From CAVQWT01 sp963717705 (GTDB taxonomy: Bacteria; Pseudomonadota; Gammaproteobacteria; Burkholderiales; Casimicrobiaceae), in NCBI GenBank assembly GCA_963717705.1, contig CAVQWT010000003.1, forward strand, positions 201,163 to 265,162: DNA of 64,000 nt, in the 5' to 3' direction. Each line of letters begins with the position of its first letter. Positions within the stretch are counted from its first letter, which is position 1. Under the pieces are notes generated by a model, which worked only from the letters and a program-made list of their open reading frames with translations, ran no database searches and was not told where the DNA came from. Shown here in pieces: positions 39,981 to 47,330 of the stretch. The position numbers were made by a program, and so were the translations under genes.

Positions 39981-40619
39981 TCAGATGAACAGCGTGACGT
40001 CGGCGTCCTTCGCCATCGGCAGGAACGTCGCGGCGCCGCAGTATTCCTTGACCTCGGGTATGAACTCGTCGTGCTTGTACCCGAAAAGGTCGACGGTCAT
40101 CTGGCACGCGATCAGGTTCACCCCGGCTTCGATGCACAGGCTGCGCAGCTCGTCGATGCCTGCGACACCCGTCTTCTTGATCGTCTTCTTCATCATCTTG
40201 GTCGCGAAGGCCTCGTACGCCGGCACCGCCGACTGCACGATGTTCGGGATGTTCCAGCGTATGGACTTGAACCACGCCGGCCCCATCGGCATCTTCATGG
40301 GCATCGCCGGATTGCCGAGCGGGCTCACCTTCAGCTTGCGCAGGTCCTTCTTCAGCAGCTCGAGGCCGTAGAACGTGAAGAAGATCGACACGTCCCAGCC
40401 GAGCGCCGCCGCCGTCGACGCCAGGATGAACGGCGGATAGGCCCAGTCGAGGGTGCCCTTGGTCGCGATGATCGTCATCGACGGCGTCTTCGCCGCCTTG
40501 ATCTCGGCGAGCTTCGCCTCGAGCCGCTGGTCGAGCAGCGCGTCGATGCGTTCCCTGATGGCCCGATCCAGCGCGCCGTCCGTCGCGAGGATGGCGGTCA
40601 TTTCGGCTTGCGTTTGCAT
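39981..40619 (-). CDS. dsrE2: DsrE2-like sulfur-handling protein
   Basis: 212 aa of the DsrE/F/DrsH-like superfamily. An N-terminal helix-rich extension (about 1-45) is followed by the core SMTIIATKGTLDWAYPPFILASTAAALGWDVSIFFTFYGLELL. Cysteines in LRSLCIEAGVNLIACQMTVDLFG are the family's candidate sulfur carriers. DsrE2 with TusA brings sulfane sulfur toward DsrEFH/DsrC in oxidisers. It lies 49 bp after tusA in the same operon; a rhodanese gene often seen with this pair is not present here. Confidence 0.9.
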   Translation of the reverse strand: MQTQAEMTAILATDGALDRAIRERIDALLDQRLEAKLAEIKAAKTPSMTIIATKGTLDWAYPPFILASTAAALGWDVSIFFTFYGLELLKKDLRKLKVSPLGNPAMPMKMPMGPAWFKSIRWNIPNIVQSAVPAYEAFATKMMKKTIKKTGVAGIDELRSLCIEAGVNLIACQMTVDLFGYKHDEFIPEVKEYCGAATFLPMAKDADVTLFI

Positions 40620-40668
40620 GGCGACTCCTTGGTCTCCGGCGGGCGCGGGGCTTGCGCGCGCAGCCGGG

Positions 40669-40911
40669 CTATTTCTTCTTCAGGAAGAACACGTAGTCCT
40701 TGCCCTCTTCCGCCGTCGAGAGCAGCGGGTTGCCTGTCTGGTTGGCGAACGCCGCCATGTCCTTGATCGAGCCGGGGTCGGTGGCGACCACCTTCAGCAC
40801 CTGGCCCGACACGAGGTCATTCAGCGCCTTTTTCGTCTTCAGGATCGGCAGCGGGCACGACAGCCCGCGCGCGTCCAGTTCCTTGTCGAAATTCACTTTG
40901 CCGACCTCCAT
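40669..40911 (-). CDS. tusA: TusA sulfur-carrier protein
   Basis: 80 aa with the CPLP sulfur-binding motif (DARGLSCPLPILKTKKAL) and the typical end DYVFFLKKK. TusA carries cysteine persulfide to DsrE2 and DsrEFH. First gene of the minus-strand run tusA-dsrE2-fadL. A promoter with the motif shared by soeA and sqr lies at 41054-41088, giving a ~130-nt leader. Confidence 0.94.
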   Translation of the reverse strand: MEVGKVNFDKELDARGLSCPLPILKTKKALNDLVSGQVLKVVATDPGSIKDMAAFANQTGNPLLSTAEEGKDYVFFLKKK

Positions 40912-41053
40912 CGTTCAGTTGGCCCCATGCATCGACGCCATGCGCACGCGCGACCGCGCACCGGACCGGTACCGGATGCGAAGCCACGGCGAGCGACGGG
41001 CGCCGGCTGTATGTGGCGGGACTCATCCATTAGGCTGTTTTTCGCGAAGGGGC

Positions 41054-41088
41054 GTCTATAGCCGGATTGGGTGATGCCCCTACTACCC
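41054..41088 (-). promoter_or_regulatory. Candidate tusA promoter with motif shared by soeA and sqr
   Basis: On the minus strand GTAGTAGG (41086-41079), 17 nt, then CTATAGAC (41061-41054). The downstream half, CGGYTATAGAC, is nearly identical to the soeA promoter. TACCCAC-AA-GGGGGAG in the opposite reading (41084-41099) resembles a NarL 7-2-7 site. The region 40912-41291 holds this promoter, an inverted repeat and an FNR box, and no gene. Confidence 0.45.
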
Positions 41089-41221
41089 ACAAGGGGGAGG
41101 CCGTCGGTGCCGACCCGGCCGGCTCCGCGACCCTCTGCGGGGCACGGAACCGGCACCCAGCCCGTTGGCCTGTCGCCTTTTCGTCGCGTGGCTCGCCGCC
41201 CACCGATCATGCGCCGGCGCC

Positions 41222-41237
41222 GGCAGGCGGACCTGCC
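41222..41237. promoter_or_regulatory. Inverted repeat matching the core of the kinase-leader hairpin
   Basis: GGCAGG-CGGA-CCTGCC, a 6-4-6 inverted repeat. The hairpin before the histidine kinase (9914-9929) has GGCAGG-CCGA-CCTGCC, differing by one loop base. Occurrence in two regulatory gaps suggests a shared operator, though G+C-rich dyads also arise by chance. Confidence 0.35.
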
Positions 41238-41262
41238 AGCACGGGCGACATTCGCGTCGCGT

Positions 41263-41276
41263 TTGATCGAAATCAA
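41263..41276. promoter_or_regulatory. Perfect FNR/ANR box
   Basis: TTGATCGAAATCAA matches TTGAT-N4-ATCAA at every defined position. It lies 16 bp past the cbbR stop and about 210 bp upstream of the tusA -10, unusually far for direct activation. It may serve an undetected promoter or act as a distal or repressing site. Confidence 0.5.
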
Positions 41277-41291
41277 CGCCCCGGGGCGCGC

Positions 41292-42275
41292 TCAGCCGCC
41301 GCCCGGTCCCGCCGCGACGGGAAGCGCTGCGACGGCGGGCACGGCGCCGGGCGGTGCCGCGCCGAACGGCGGCTTCTGCAGCACCGCCTGCGCCTTCTCG
41401 AGGATGAAGTAGCGAAACGCCTCGGCCGCCGGCGACAGCAGCTTCGCGCGCATGTTGACGACGTGCCAGCGCCGCAGCAGCGGCAGCCCCTCGACCTCGA
41501 GCGTCCTGATGACGCCCGCCGCGAGCTCGAGCCCGATGGTGTGGATCGACAGGATGCTCACGCCCATGTCGGCCATCACCGCCTGCTTGATCGTCTCGTT
41601 GCTCGGCATCTCGACCATCGCCGCCGGGTGGATGCGCTGCTCCTTGAGGAAGATTTCCATCGACGCGCGCGTGCCCGAGCCGGGCTCGCGCACCAGGAAC
41701 GCCTCGTTGCCCAGCAGCGCGGCCGGCACCTGCGACAGCCGGGTCAGCGGGTGCTCCGGTGCGGCGATCATCACCAGCGGATTCGCGGCGAACGGCTCGG
41801 AGCGCGTGTCGAGCTCGCGCGGCGGCGTGCCCATGATCGCGAGGTCGACCTCGTTGTCCTTGAGCTGGCCGACCAGCGCCTGCCGGTTGCCCACTTCGAG
41901 CCGCAGCTCGACCGCGGGATGCTCGCGCCGGAATTCGGCGAGGAGCCGCGGCACGAAATACTTGGCCGTGCTGACGATGCCGATGGTGAGCCGGCCGCTC
42001 TCCACGCCCTTCATCCGCGCCATGGTGTCGTCGGCGTCCTTCAGCGCCGCAAGCATCCTCCGCGCGTGGACCAGGAAATATTCGCCGGGGGTGGTCAGCG
42101 AGATCCTGCGCCCACCGCGATCGAACAGCGGCAGGCCAACGACGCTCTCCAACTCCTTGATCTGCATCGAGATCGCGGGCTGCGTCAGGTGCAGCTCCTC
42201 GGCCGCGCGGGCGAAGCTCAGGTGCCGGGCGGCGCACACGAACACCTGCAGCTGGCGGATGGTCAGGCCTCTCAT
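41292..42275 (-). CDS. cbbR: CbbR, LysR-family regulator of the Calvin cycle operon
   Basis: 327 aa. An N-terminal LysR HTH (TIRQLQVFVCAARHLSFARAAEELHLTQPAISMQIKELE) is followed by a periplasmic-binding-like effector domain. Divergent from cbbL with a 102-bp gap, the standard CbbR layout. It would sense metabolites such as RuBP or PEP and activate the cbb operon. The gap contains TTAC-N11-GTAA. Confidence 0.95.
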   Translation of the reverse strand: MRGLTIRQLQVFVCAARHLSFARAAEELHLTQPAISMQIKELESVVGLPLFDRGGRRISLTTPGEYFLVHARRMLAALKDADDTMARMKGVESGRLTIGIVSTAKYFVPRLLAEFRREHPAVELRLEVGNRQALVGQLKDNEVDLAIMGTPPRELDTRSEPFAANPLVMIAAPEHPLTRLSQVPAALLGNEAFLVREPGSGTRASMEIFLKEQRIHPAAMVEMPSNETIKQAVMADMGVSILSIHTIGLELAAGVIRTLEVEGLPLLRRWHVVNMRAKLLSPAAEAFRYFILEKAQAVLQKPPFGAAPPGAVPAVAALPVAAGPGGG

Positions 42276-42281
42276 CAGGTT

Positions 42282-42300
42282 TTACTTATCTTTGATGTAA
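42282..42300. promoter_or_regulatory. Probable CbbR-binding site (T-N11-A type)
   Basis: TTAC-N11-GTAA is an inverted repeat with the LysR-type T-N11-A core in an A+T-rich patch that stands out from the G+C-rich surroundings. It lies about 47-65 bp before the predicted cbbL start site, where LysR activators bind. A second TTACTG...TTACC segment follows. Confidence 0.6.
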
Positions 42301-42311
42301 TTATTACTGAC

Positions 42312-42340
42312 TTTACCTGATTGTCGGCGCTCCATACAGT
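42312..42340 (+). promoter_or_regulatory. Probable cbbL promoter
   Basis: TTTACC (42312-42317), a 17-nt spacer and TACAGT (42335-42340); each hexamer matches four of six consensus bases at ideal spacing. It lies just downstream of the CbbR-type site and ~38 bp before the cbbL ATG. AGGAG lies seven nt before that ATG. Confidence 0.5.
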
Positions 42341-42377
42341 AGCCCTGTCCCCCCGCACCCGGAACAGGAGATTCGAG

Positions 42378-43862
42378 ATGAACGCATCAAAGGACGGCGC
42401 CATCGTCGACGCCAAGAAGCGCTACGCCCCAGGCGTCCTCAAATACCGGCAGATGGGCTACTGGCAGCCGGACTACGAGCCGAAGGAAACCGACGTCGTC
42501 TGCGTGTTCCGGATCACGCCGCAGGAGGGCGTGGACGCCGAGGAGGCGGCTGCCGCCGTGGCCGGCGAGTCGTCGACGGCGACCTGGACCGTCGTCTGGA
42601 CCGACCTGCTGACCGCGTGCGAGAGCTATCGCGCCAAGGCGTACCGCGTCGACCGCGTGCCCAACACCGGGCCCGGCACGAATTCCGAGCAGCAGTATTT
42701 CGCGTGGGTCGCCTACGACCTGATCCTGTTCGAGGAAGGTTCGATCGCCAACCTCACCGCCTCGCTGATCGGCAACGTGTTCAGCTTCAAGCCGCTGAAG
42801 GCGGCGCGCCTCGAGGACATCCGGCTGCCCGTCGCGTACGTGAAGACGTTCAAGGGCCCGCCGACGGGGATCGTCGTCGAGCGCGAGCGCCTCGACAAGT
42901 TCGGACGGCCGCTGCTCGGCGCGACGATGAAGCCGAAGCTCGGCCTGTCCGGCCGCAACTACGGCCGCGTCGTCTACGAGGGCCTCGTCGGCGGGCTCGA
43001 CTTCACCAAGGACGACGAGAACATCAACTCGCAGCCGTTCATGCACTGGCGCGACCGCTTCCTGTTCGGGATGGAGGCCGTCAACCGCGCGCAGGCCGCC
43101 AGCGGCGAGCAGAAGGGCCACTACTTCAACGTCACCGGCGCGACGATGGAAGACATGTACGAGCGCGCCGAGTTCGCGAAGGAACTCGGCTCCTGCATCG
43201 TGATGATCGACCTCGTCGTCGGCTGGACCGCGATCCAGTCGATGGCGAACTGGTCGCGCCGCAACGACATGATCCTGCACATGCACCGCGCCGGCCACGG
43301 CACCTACACGCGGCAGAAGAACCACGGGGTGTCGTTCCGCGTGATCGCCAAGTGGCTGCGGCTGGCCGGTGTCGACCACCTGCACGCGGGCACCGCGGTG
43401 GGCAAGCTCGAGGGCGACCCGATGACGGTGCAGGGCTACTACAACGTCTGCCGCGACGGGTACACCAAGGCCGACCTGCAGCGCGGCCTCTTCTTCGACC
43501 AGGACTGGGCCGACCTGCGCCGCGTGATGCCCGTCGCCTCCGGCGGCATCCACGCCGGGCAGATGCACCAGCTGCTGACGCTGTTCGGCGACGACGTCGT
43601 GCTGCAGTTCGGCGGCGGCACCATTGGCCACCCGGCCGGCATCCAGGCCGGCGCCACCGCCAACCGCGTCGCGCTGGAGACGATGGTCAAGGCCCGCAAC
43701 GAGGGACGCGACATCGCCGTCGAGGGGCCGCAGATCCTCGCCACGGCGGGCCGCTGGTGCGCGCCGCTGGCCCAGGCGCTCGAGACCTGGAAGGACGTCA
43801 CGTTCAACTACGCGTCGACCGACACGCCCGATTTCGTCCCGACCGCGACCGCGTCGGTCTAG
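42378..43862 (+). CDS. cbbL: RuBisCO large subunit, form I red-type (IC)
   Basis: 494 aa. Active-site motifs are KPKLGLSGRNYGR (about 185-197) and GGLDFTKDDE with carbamylated Lys211 and metal ligands Asp213 and Glu214; the later HMHRAGHGT and SGGIHAGQMHQLL segments complete the site. The linked cbbX activase and overall sequence place it in the red-type form IC group found in beta- and alphaproteobacteria. Start at ATG 42378 with AGGAG upstream. CO2 fixation on RuBP. Confidence 0.97.
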   Translation: MNASKDGAIVDAKKRYAPGVLKYRQMGYWQPDYEPKETDVVCVFRITPQEGVDAEEAAAAVAGESSTATWTVVWTDLLTACESYRAKAYRVDRVPNTGPGTNSEQQYFAWVAYDLILFEEGSIANLTASLIGNVFSFKPLKAARLEDIRLPVAYVKTFKGPPTGIVVERERLDKFGRPLLGATMKPKLGLSGRNYGRVVYEGLVGGLDFTKDDENINSQPFMHWRDRFLFGMEAVNRAQAASGEQKGHYFNVTGATMEDMYERAEFAKELGSCIVMIDLVVGWTAIQSMANWSRRNDMILHMHRAGHGTYTRQKNHGVSFRVIAKWLRLAGVDHLHAGTAVGKLEGDPMTVQGYYNVCRDGYTKADLQRGLFFDQDWADLRRVMPVASGGIHAGQMHQLLTLFGDDVVLQFGGGTIGHPAGIQAGATANRVALETMVKARNEGRDIAVEGPQILATAGRWCAPLAQALETWKDVTFNYASTDTPDFVPTATASV

Positions 43863-43874
43863 AGGAGAACCGTC

Positions 43875-44291
43875 ATGCGCATCACCCAAGGCACCTTTTC
43901 GTTCCTGCCCGACCTGACCGACACCGAGATCAAGGCGCAGATCCAGTACGCAATCGACCAGGGCTGGGCCTGCTCCGTCGAGTACACGGACGACGCGCAC
44001 CCGCGCAACACGTACTGGGACATGTACGGGCCGCCGATGTTCGGCCTGAAGGATGCCGCCGGCGTGATGATGGAGCTGGTCGCGTGCCGCAAGGCGTTCC
44101 CGAGCCACTACATCAAGGTCAACGCCTTCGACTCGACGCGCGGGATCGAATCGGTGCGCCTGTCGTTCATCGTCAACCGGCCCGCCGACGAGCCGGGCTT
44201 CTCGCTGCAGCGGCAGGAGACCGAAGGGCGCCGGATCCGGTACACCACCGTCGGCATCGCGGCCCAGCTTCCCGCCGGCAAGCGCTACTGA
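43875..44291 (+). CDS. cbbS: RuBisCO small subunit, red-type
   Basis: 138 aa: MRITQGTFSFLPDLTDTEIKAQIQYAI start and the C-terminal extension (LSFIVNRPADEPGF...RRIRYTTVGIAAQ) typical of red-type small subunits. AGAGGAGA lies upstream, 12 bp after cbbL. It builds the L8S8 holoenzyme. Confidence 0.97.
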   Translation: MRITQGTFSFLPDLTDTEIKAQIQYAIDQGWACSVEYTDDAHPRNTYWDMYGPPMFGLKDAAGVMMELVACRKAFPSHYIKVNAFDSTRGIESVRLSFIVNRPADEPGFSLQRQETEGRRIRYTTVGIAAQLPAGKRY

Positions 44292-44320
44292 TCGTCCCCC
44301 GGCCCCCGGAGCGCGAAGCC

Positions 44321-45265
44321 ATGGCCCCCGACCAAGCACCGCCGATCCCCGCCGGCGCCGCGCCCGGCGCCGGAGGCATCGACCTGCACGCGCTGTGCGC
44401 CGACGCCGGCGTGTTCGAGTTGCTCGACGGCCTCGACCACGACCTGATCGGACTCGCGCCGGTCAAGACGCGGATCCGCGAGATCGCCGCGCTGCTCGCG
44501 GTCGACCGCGCGCGCGCCACGCTCGGGCTCGACGCGCAGCCGCCGTCGCTGCACATGTGCTTCACCGGCAATCCCGGCACCGGCAAGACGACCGTCGCGC
44601 TGCGGATGGCGGCGATCCTGCACAAGCTCGGCTACATCCGCAAGGGCCATCTCGTCGCCGTGACGCGCGACGACCTCGTCGGCCAGTACATCGGCCACAC
44701 CGCGCCCAAGACCCGCGAGGTGCTGAAGCGCGCGATGGGCGGCGTGCTGTTCATCGACGAGGCGTACTACCTGTTCCGGCCCGAGAACGAGCGCGACTAC
44801 GGCCAGGAGGCGATCGAGATCCTGATGCAGGTGATGGAGAACCAGCGCGACGACCTCGTCGTGATCCTCGCCGGCTACAAGGACCGGATGGACACGTTCT
44901 TCGCCAGCAACCCCGGCATGTCGTCGCGGATCGCCCACCACATCGACTTTCCCGACTACAGCGCCGACGAGCTGCTCGCGATCGCCAACCTGATGGTCGC
45001 AGGCATGCACTACACGCTGGACCCCGACGCGGTGGCGGCGATGCGCGACTACATCGTCCGCCGCATGGCGCGCCCGAACTTCGCCAACGCCCGCTCGATC
45101 CGCAACGCGCTCGATCGCGCGCGGCTGCGCCAGGCGAGCCGCCTGTTCGCCGGCGCGAAGGCGACGGTGACCCGCGACGCGCTGCAGACGATCACCGCCG
45201 GCGACATCCGCGCAAGCCGGCTGTTCAGCGAACCGACGACGACCGGCGCCGGCGGGCCGGCCTGA
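44321..45265 (+). CDS. cbbX: CbbX, red-type RuBisCO activase (AAA+)
   Basis: 314 aa. Walker A GNPGTGKTT (83-91), Walker B GGVLFIDEAYYLF and arginine-rich sensor region MARPNFANARSIRNALDRAR. CbbX pulls on the large-subunit C-terminus to free inhibited red-type RuBisCO and is activated by RuBP. I use the ATG at 44321, which gives the usual length; a 30-bp gap follows cbbS. Confidence 0.95.
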   Translation: MAPDQAPPIPAGAAPGAGGIDLHALCADAGVFELLDGLDHDLIGLAPVKTRIREIAALLAVDRARATLGLDAQPPSLHMCFTGNPGTGKTTVALRMAAILHKLGYIRKGHLVAVTRDDLVGQYIGHTAPKTREVLKRAMGGVLFIDEAYYLFRPENERDYGQEAIEILMQVMENQRDDLVVILAGYKDRMDTFFASNPGMSSRIAHHIDFPDYSADELLAIANLMVAGMHYTLDPDAVAAMRDYIVRRMARPNFANARSIRNALDRARLRQASRLFAGAKATVTRDALQTITAGDIRASRLFSEPTTTGAGGPA

Positions 45266-45346
45266 CCCCGACCAGCCCACACCGGATACGACCGGGCACA
45301 CCCCAGCGTCACCGAACGCAACCAGGCGCCCGACAGGAGCACGACG

Positions 45347-46423
45347 ATGCCTTACCGCAGAACCACGTTCAGCAAGTTCATCATCGAGGAGCAGCGGCGG
45401 ATGGCCGATCCGGACCCGCAGCTGACGGCGCTGCTCAACGACGTGCAGACGGCGTGCAAGTACATCGCGTCGGCGGTCTCCCGCGGCGCGCTGCTGGCAG
45501 CGCCCAGGACCGAGGTCGCCACCAACGTCCAGGGCGAGCAGCAGAAGCCGCTCGACGTCATCGCCAACGACATCGTGCTGCGCAGCTGCGAATGGGGCGG
45601 CCAGCTCTGCGGCATGGCGTCGGAGGAGATGGAGGCGCCGTACGCGATTCCGGAGCAGCATCCGCGCGGTCGCTACCTGCTGGTGTTCGATCCGCTCGAC
45701 GGCTCGTCGAACCTCGACGTCGACGTGACGGTCGGCACGATCTTCTCGGTGCTCGCCGCGCCGGAGGGCGTCACCGAGCCGGCGGTGCAGGACTTCCTGC
45801 AGCCCGGCACGCGGCAGATCTGCGCCGGCTACGCGCTGTACGGCCCGTCGGTGATGCTGGTGGTGACGATGGGCCGGGGCGTCCACGGCTTCACGCTGGA
45901 CCCGGAGATCGGCGCGTTCACGCTGACGCACCCGGACATGCGCATCCCCGAGGACACCCGCGAGTTCGCGATCAACACGTCGAACGCGCGCTTCTGGGAG
46001 CCGCCGGTGCAGCGCTACGTCGACGAGTGCGTCAAGGGCAGGAACGGCCCGCGCGCCGCCGACTTCAACATGCGGTGGATCGCGTCGATGGTGGCGGAGG
46101 TGCACCGCATCCTCGTGCGCGGCGGCCTGTTCATGTACCCGAAGGACACCAAGGACCCCGGCAAGCCCGGCCGCCTGCGGCTGCTGTACGAGGCCAATCC
46201 GATGGCGATGCTGGTCGAGCAGGCGGGCGGCCTCGCCAGCACCGGCCGCGCGCGGCTGCTCGACGTCGTGCCGCAGGACCTGCACCAGCGGGTGCCGGTC
46301 ATCCTGGGCTCGCGCAACGAGGTCGAGCGCATCGAGCGCTATCACCGCGCCCACGACGCCGGTGAAGACCAGGAGTTCGAGTCGCCGCTGTTCCACGTCC
46401 GGTCGCTGTTCCGCGCGGCCTAG
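45347..46423 (+). CDS. cbbF: Fructose-1,6-bisphosphatase, class I
   Basis: 358 aa. The metal/substrate site DPLDGSSNLDVDVTVGTIFS and the LYEANPMAMLVEQAGG region are diagnostic of class I FBPase. In the cbb operon it also likely serves sedoheptulose bisphosphate. An 81-bp gap to cbbX contains no evident gene; CAGGAGCACGACG precedes the ATG. Confidence 0.95.
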   Translation: MPYRRTTFSKFIIEEQRRMADPDPQLTALLNDVQTACKYIASAVSRGALLAAPRTEVATNVQGEQQKPLDVIANDIVLRSCEWGGQLCGMASEEMEAPYAIPEQHPRGRYLLVFDPLDGSSNLDVDVTVGTIFSVLAAPEGVTEPAVQDFLQPGTRQICAGYALYGPSVMLVVTMGRGVHGFTLDPEIGAFTLTHPDMRIPEDTREFAINTSNARFWEPPVQRYVDECVKGRNGPRAADFNMRWIASMVAEVHRILVRGGLFMYPKDTKDPGKPGRLRLLYEANPMAMLVEQAGGLASTGRARLLDVVPQDLHQRVPVILGSRNEVERIERYHRAHDAGEDQEFESPLFHVRSLFRAA

Positions 46424-46432
46424 GAGATCCAC

Positions 46433-47308
46433 ATGTCGACCAGGCATCCGGTCATCGCCATCACCGGCTCGTCGGGGGCGGGAACCACGACCGTCACCCG
46501 CACCTTCCAGCACATCTTCCGCCGCGAAGGCCTGAACGCGGCCATCGTCGAGGGCGATTCGTTCCACCGCTACGACCGCAAGGAGATGAAGGCGAAGATG
46601 GCCGAGGCCGCCGCCGCGGGCAACGCCAACTTCAGCCATTTCGGGCCCGAGGCGAACCGGCTCGAGGACCTCGAGGCGCTGTTCCGCGCGTACGGCGAGA
46701 CGGGCACCGGCAAGGTGCGCAAGTACCTGCACGACGAGCAGGAGGCCGCGCCCTACGCCCAGGACCCCGGCACGTTCACCCCATGGGCAGACGTTCCCGC
46801 CGGCACCGACCTGCTGTTCTACGAGGGGCTCCACGGCGCCGCGGTCACCGACCGCGTCAACATCGCTACGCTGGCCGACCTGCTGATCGGCGTCGTGCCA
46901 ATCCTCAACCTCGAGTGGATACAGAAGCTCCACCGCGACCAGAACCTGCGCGGCTACTCGCAGGACGCGGTCGTCGACACCATCCTGCGGCGGATGCCGG
47001 ACTACGTGAACTACATCTGCCCGCAATTCTCGCAGACCCACATCAACTTCCAGCGCGTGCCGATGGTCGACACGTCGAACCCCTTCATCGCCAAGGACAT
47101 CCCGACCCTCGACGAGAGCATGGTCGTGATCCGCTTCGCCAAGCCGAAGGGCATCGACTTCCAGTACCTGCTCTCGATGCTGCACGACTCGTACATGTCG
47201 CGGCCGAACATCATCGTCGTGCCCGGCGGCAAGATGAGCCTCGCGATGCAGCTGATCCTCACGCCGATGATCCTCCAGCTGATGGACCGCAAGCGCCGTG
47301 CCGGCTGA
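46433..47308 (+). CDS. cbbP: Phosphoribulokinase
   Basis: 291 aa bacterial-type PRK. P-loop GSSGAGTTT (12-20), EGDSFHRYDR substrate region and YEGLHGAAV. It makes RuBP from Ru5P with ATP, committing carbon to RuBisCO. AGGAG precedes the ATG, nine bp after cbbF. Confidence 0.96.
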   Translation: MSTRHPVIAITGSSGAGTTTVTRTFQHIFRREGLNAAIVEGDSFHRYDRKEMKAKMAEAAAAGNANFSHFGPEANRLEDLEALFRAYGETGTGKVRKYLHDEQEAAPYAQDPGTFTPWADVPAGTDLLFYEGLHGAAVTDRVNIATLADLLIGVVPILNLEWIQKLHRDQNLRGYSQDAVVDTILRRMPDYVNYICPQFSQTHINFQRVPMVDTSNPFIAKDIPTLDESMVVIRFAKPKGIDFQYLLSMLHDSYMSRPNIIVVPGGKMSLAMQLILTPMILQLMDRKRRAG

Positions 47309-47330
47309 AGACCCCCAGGAGACCGCCACC

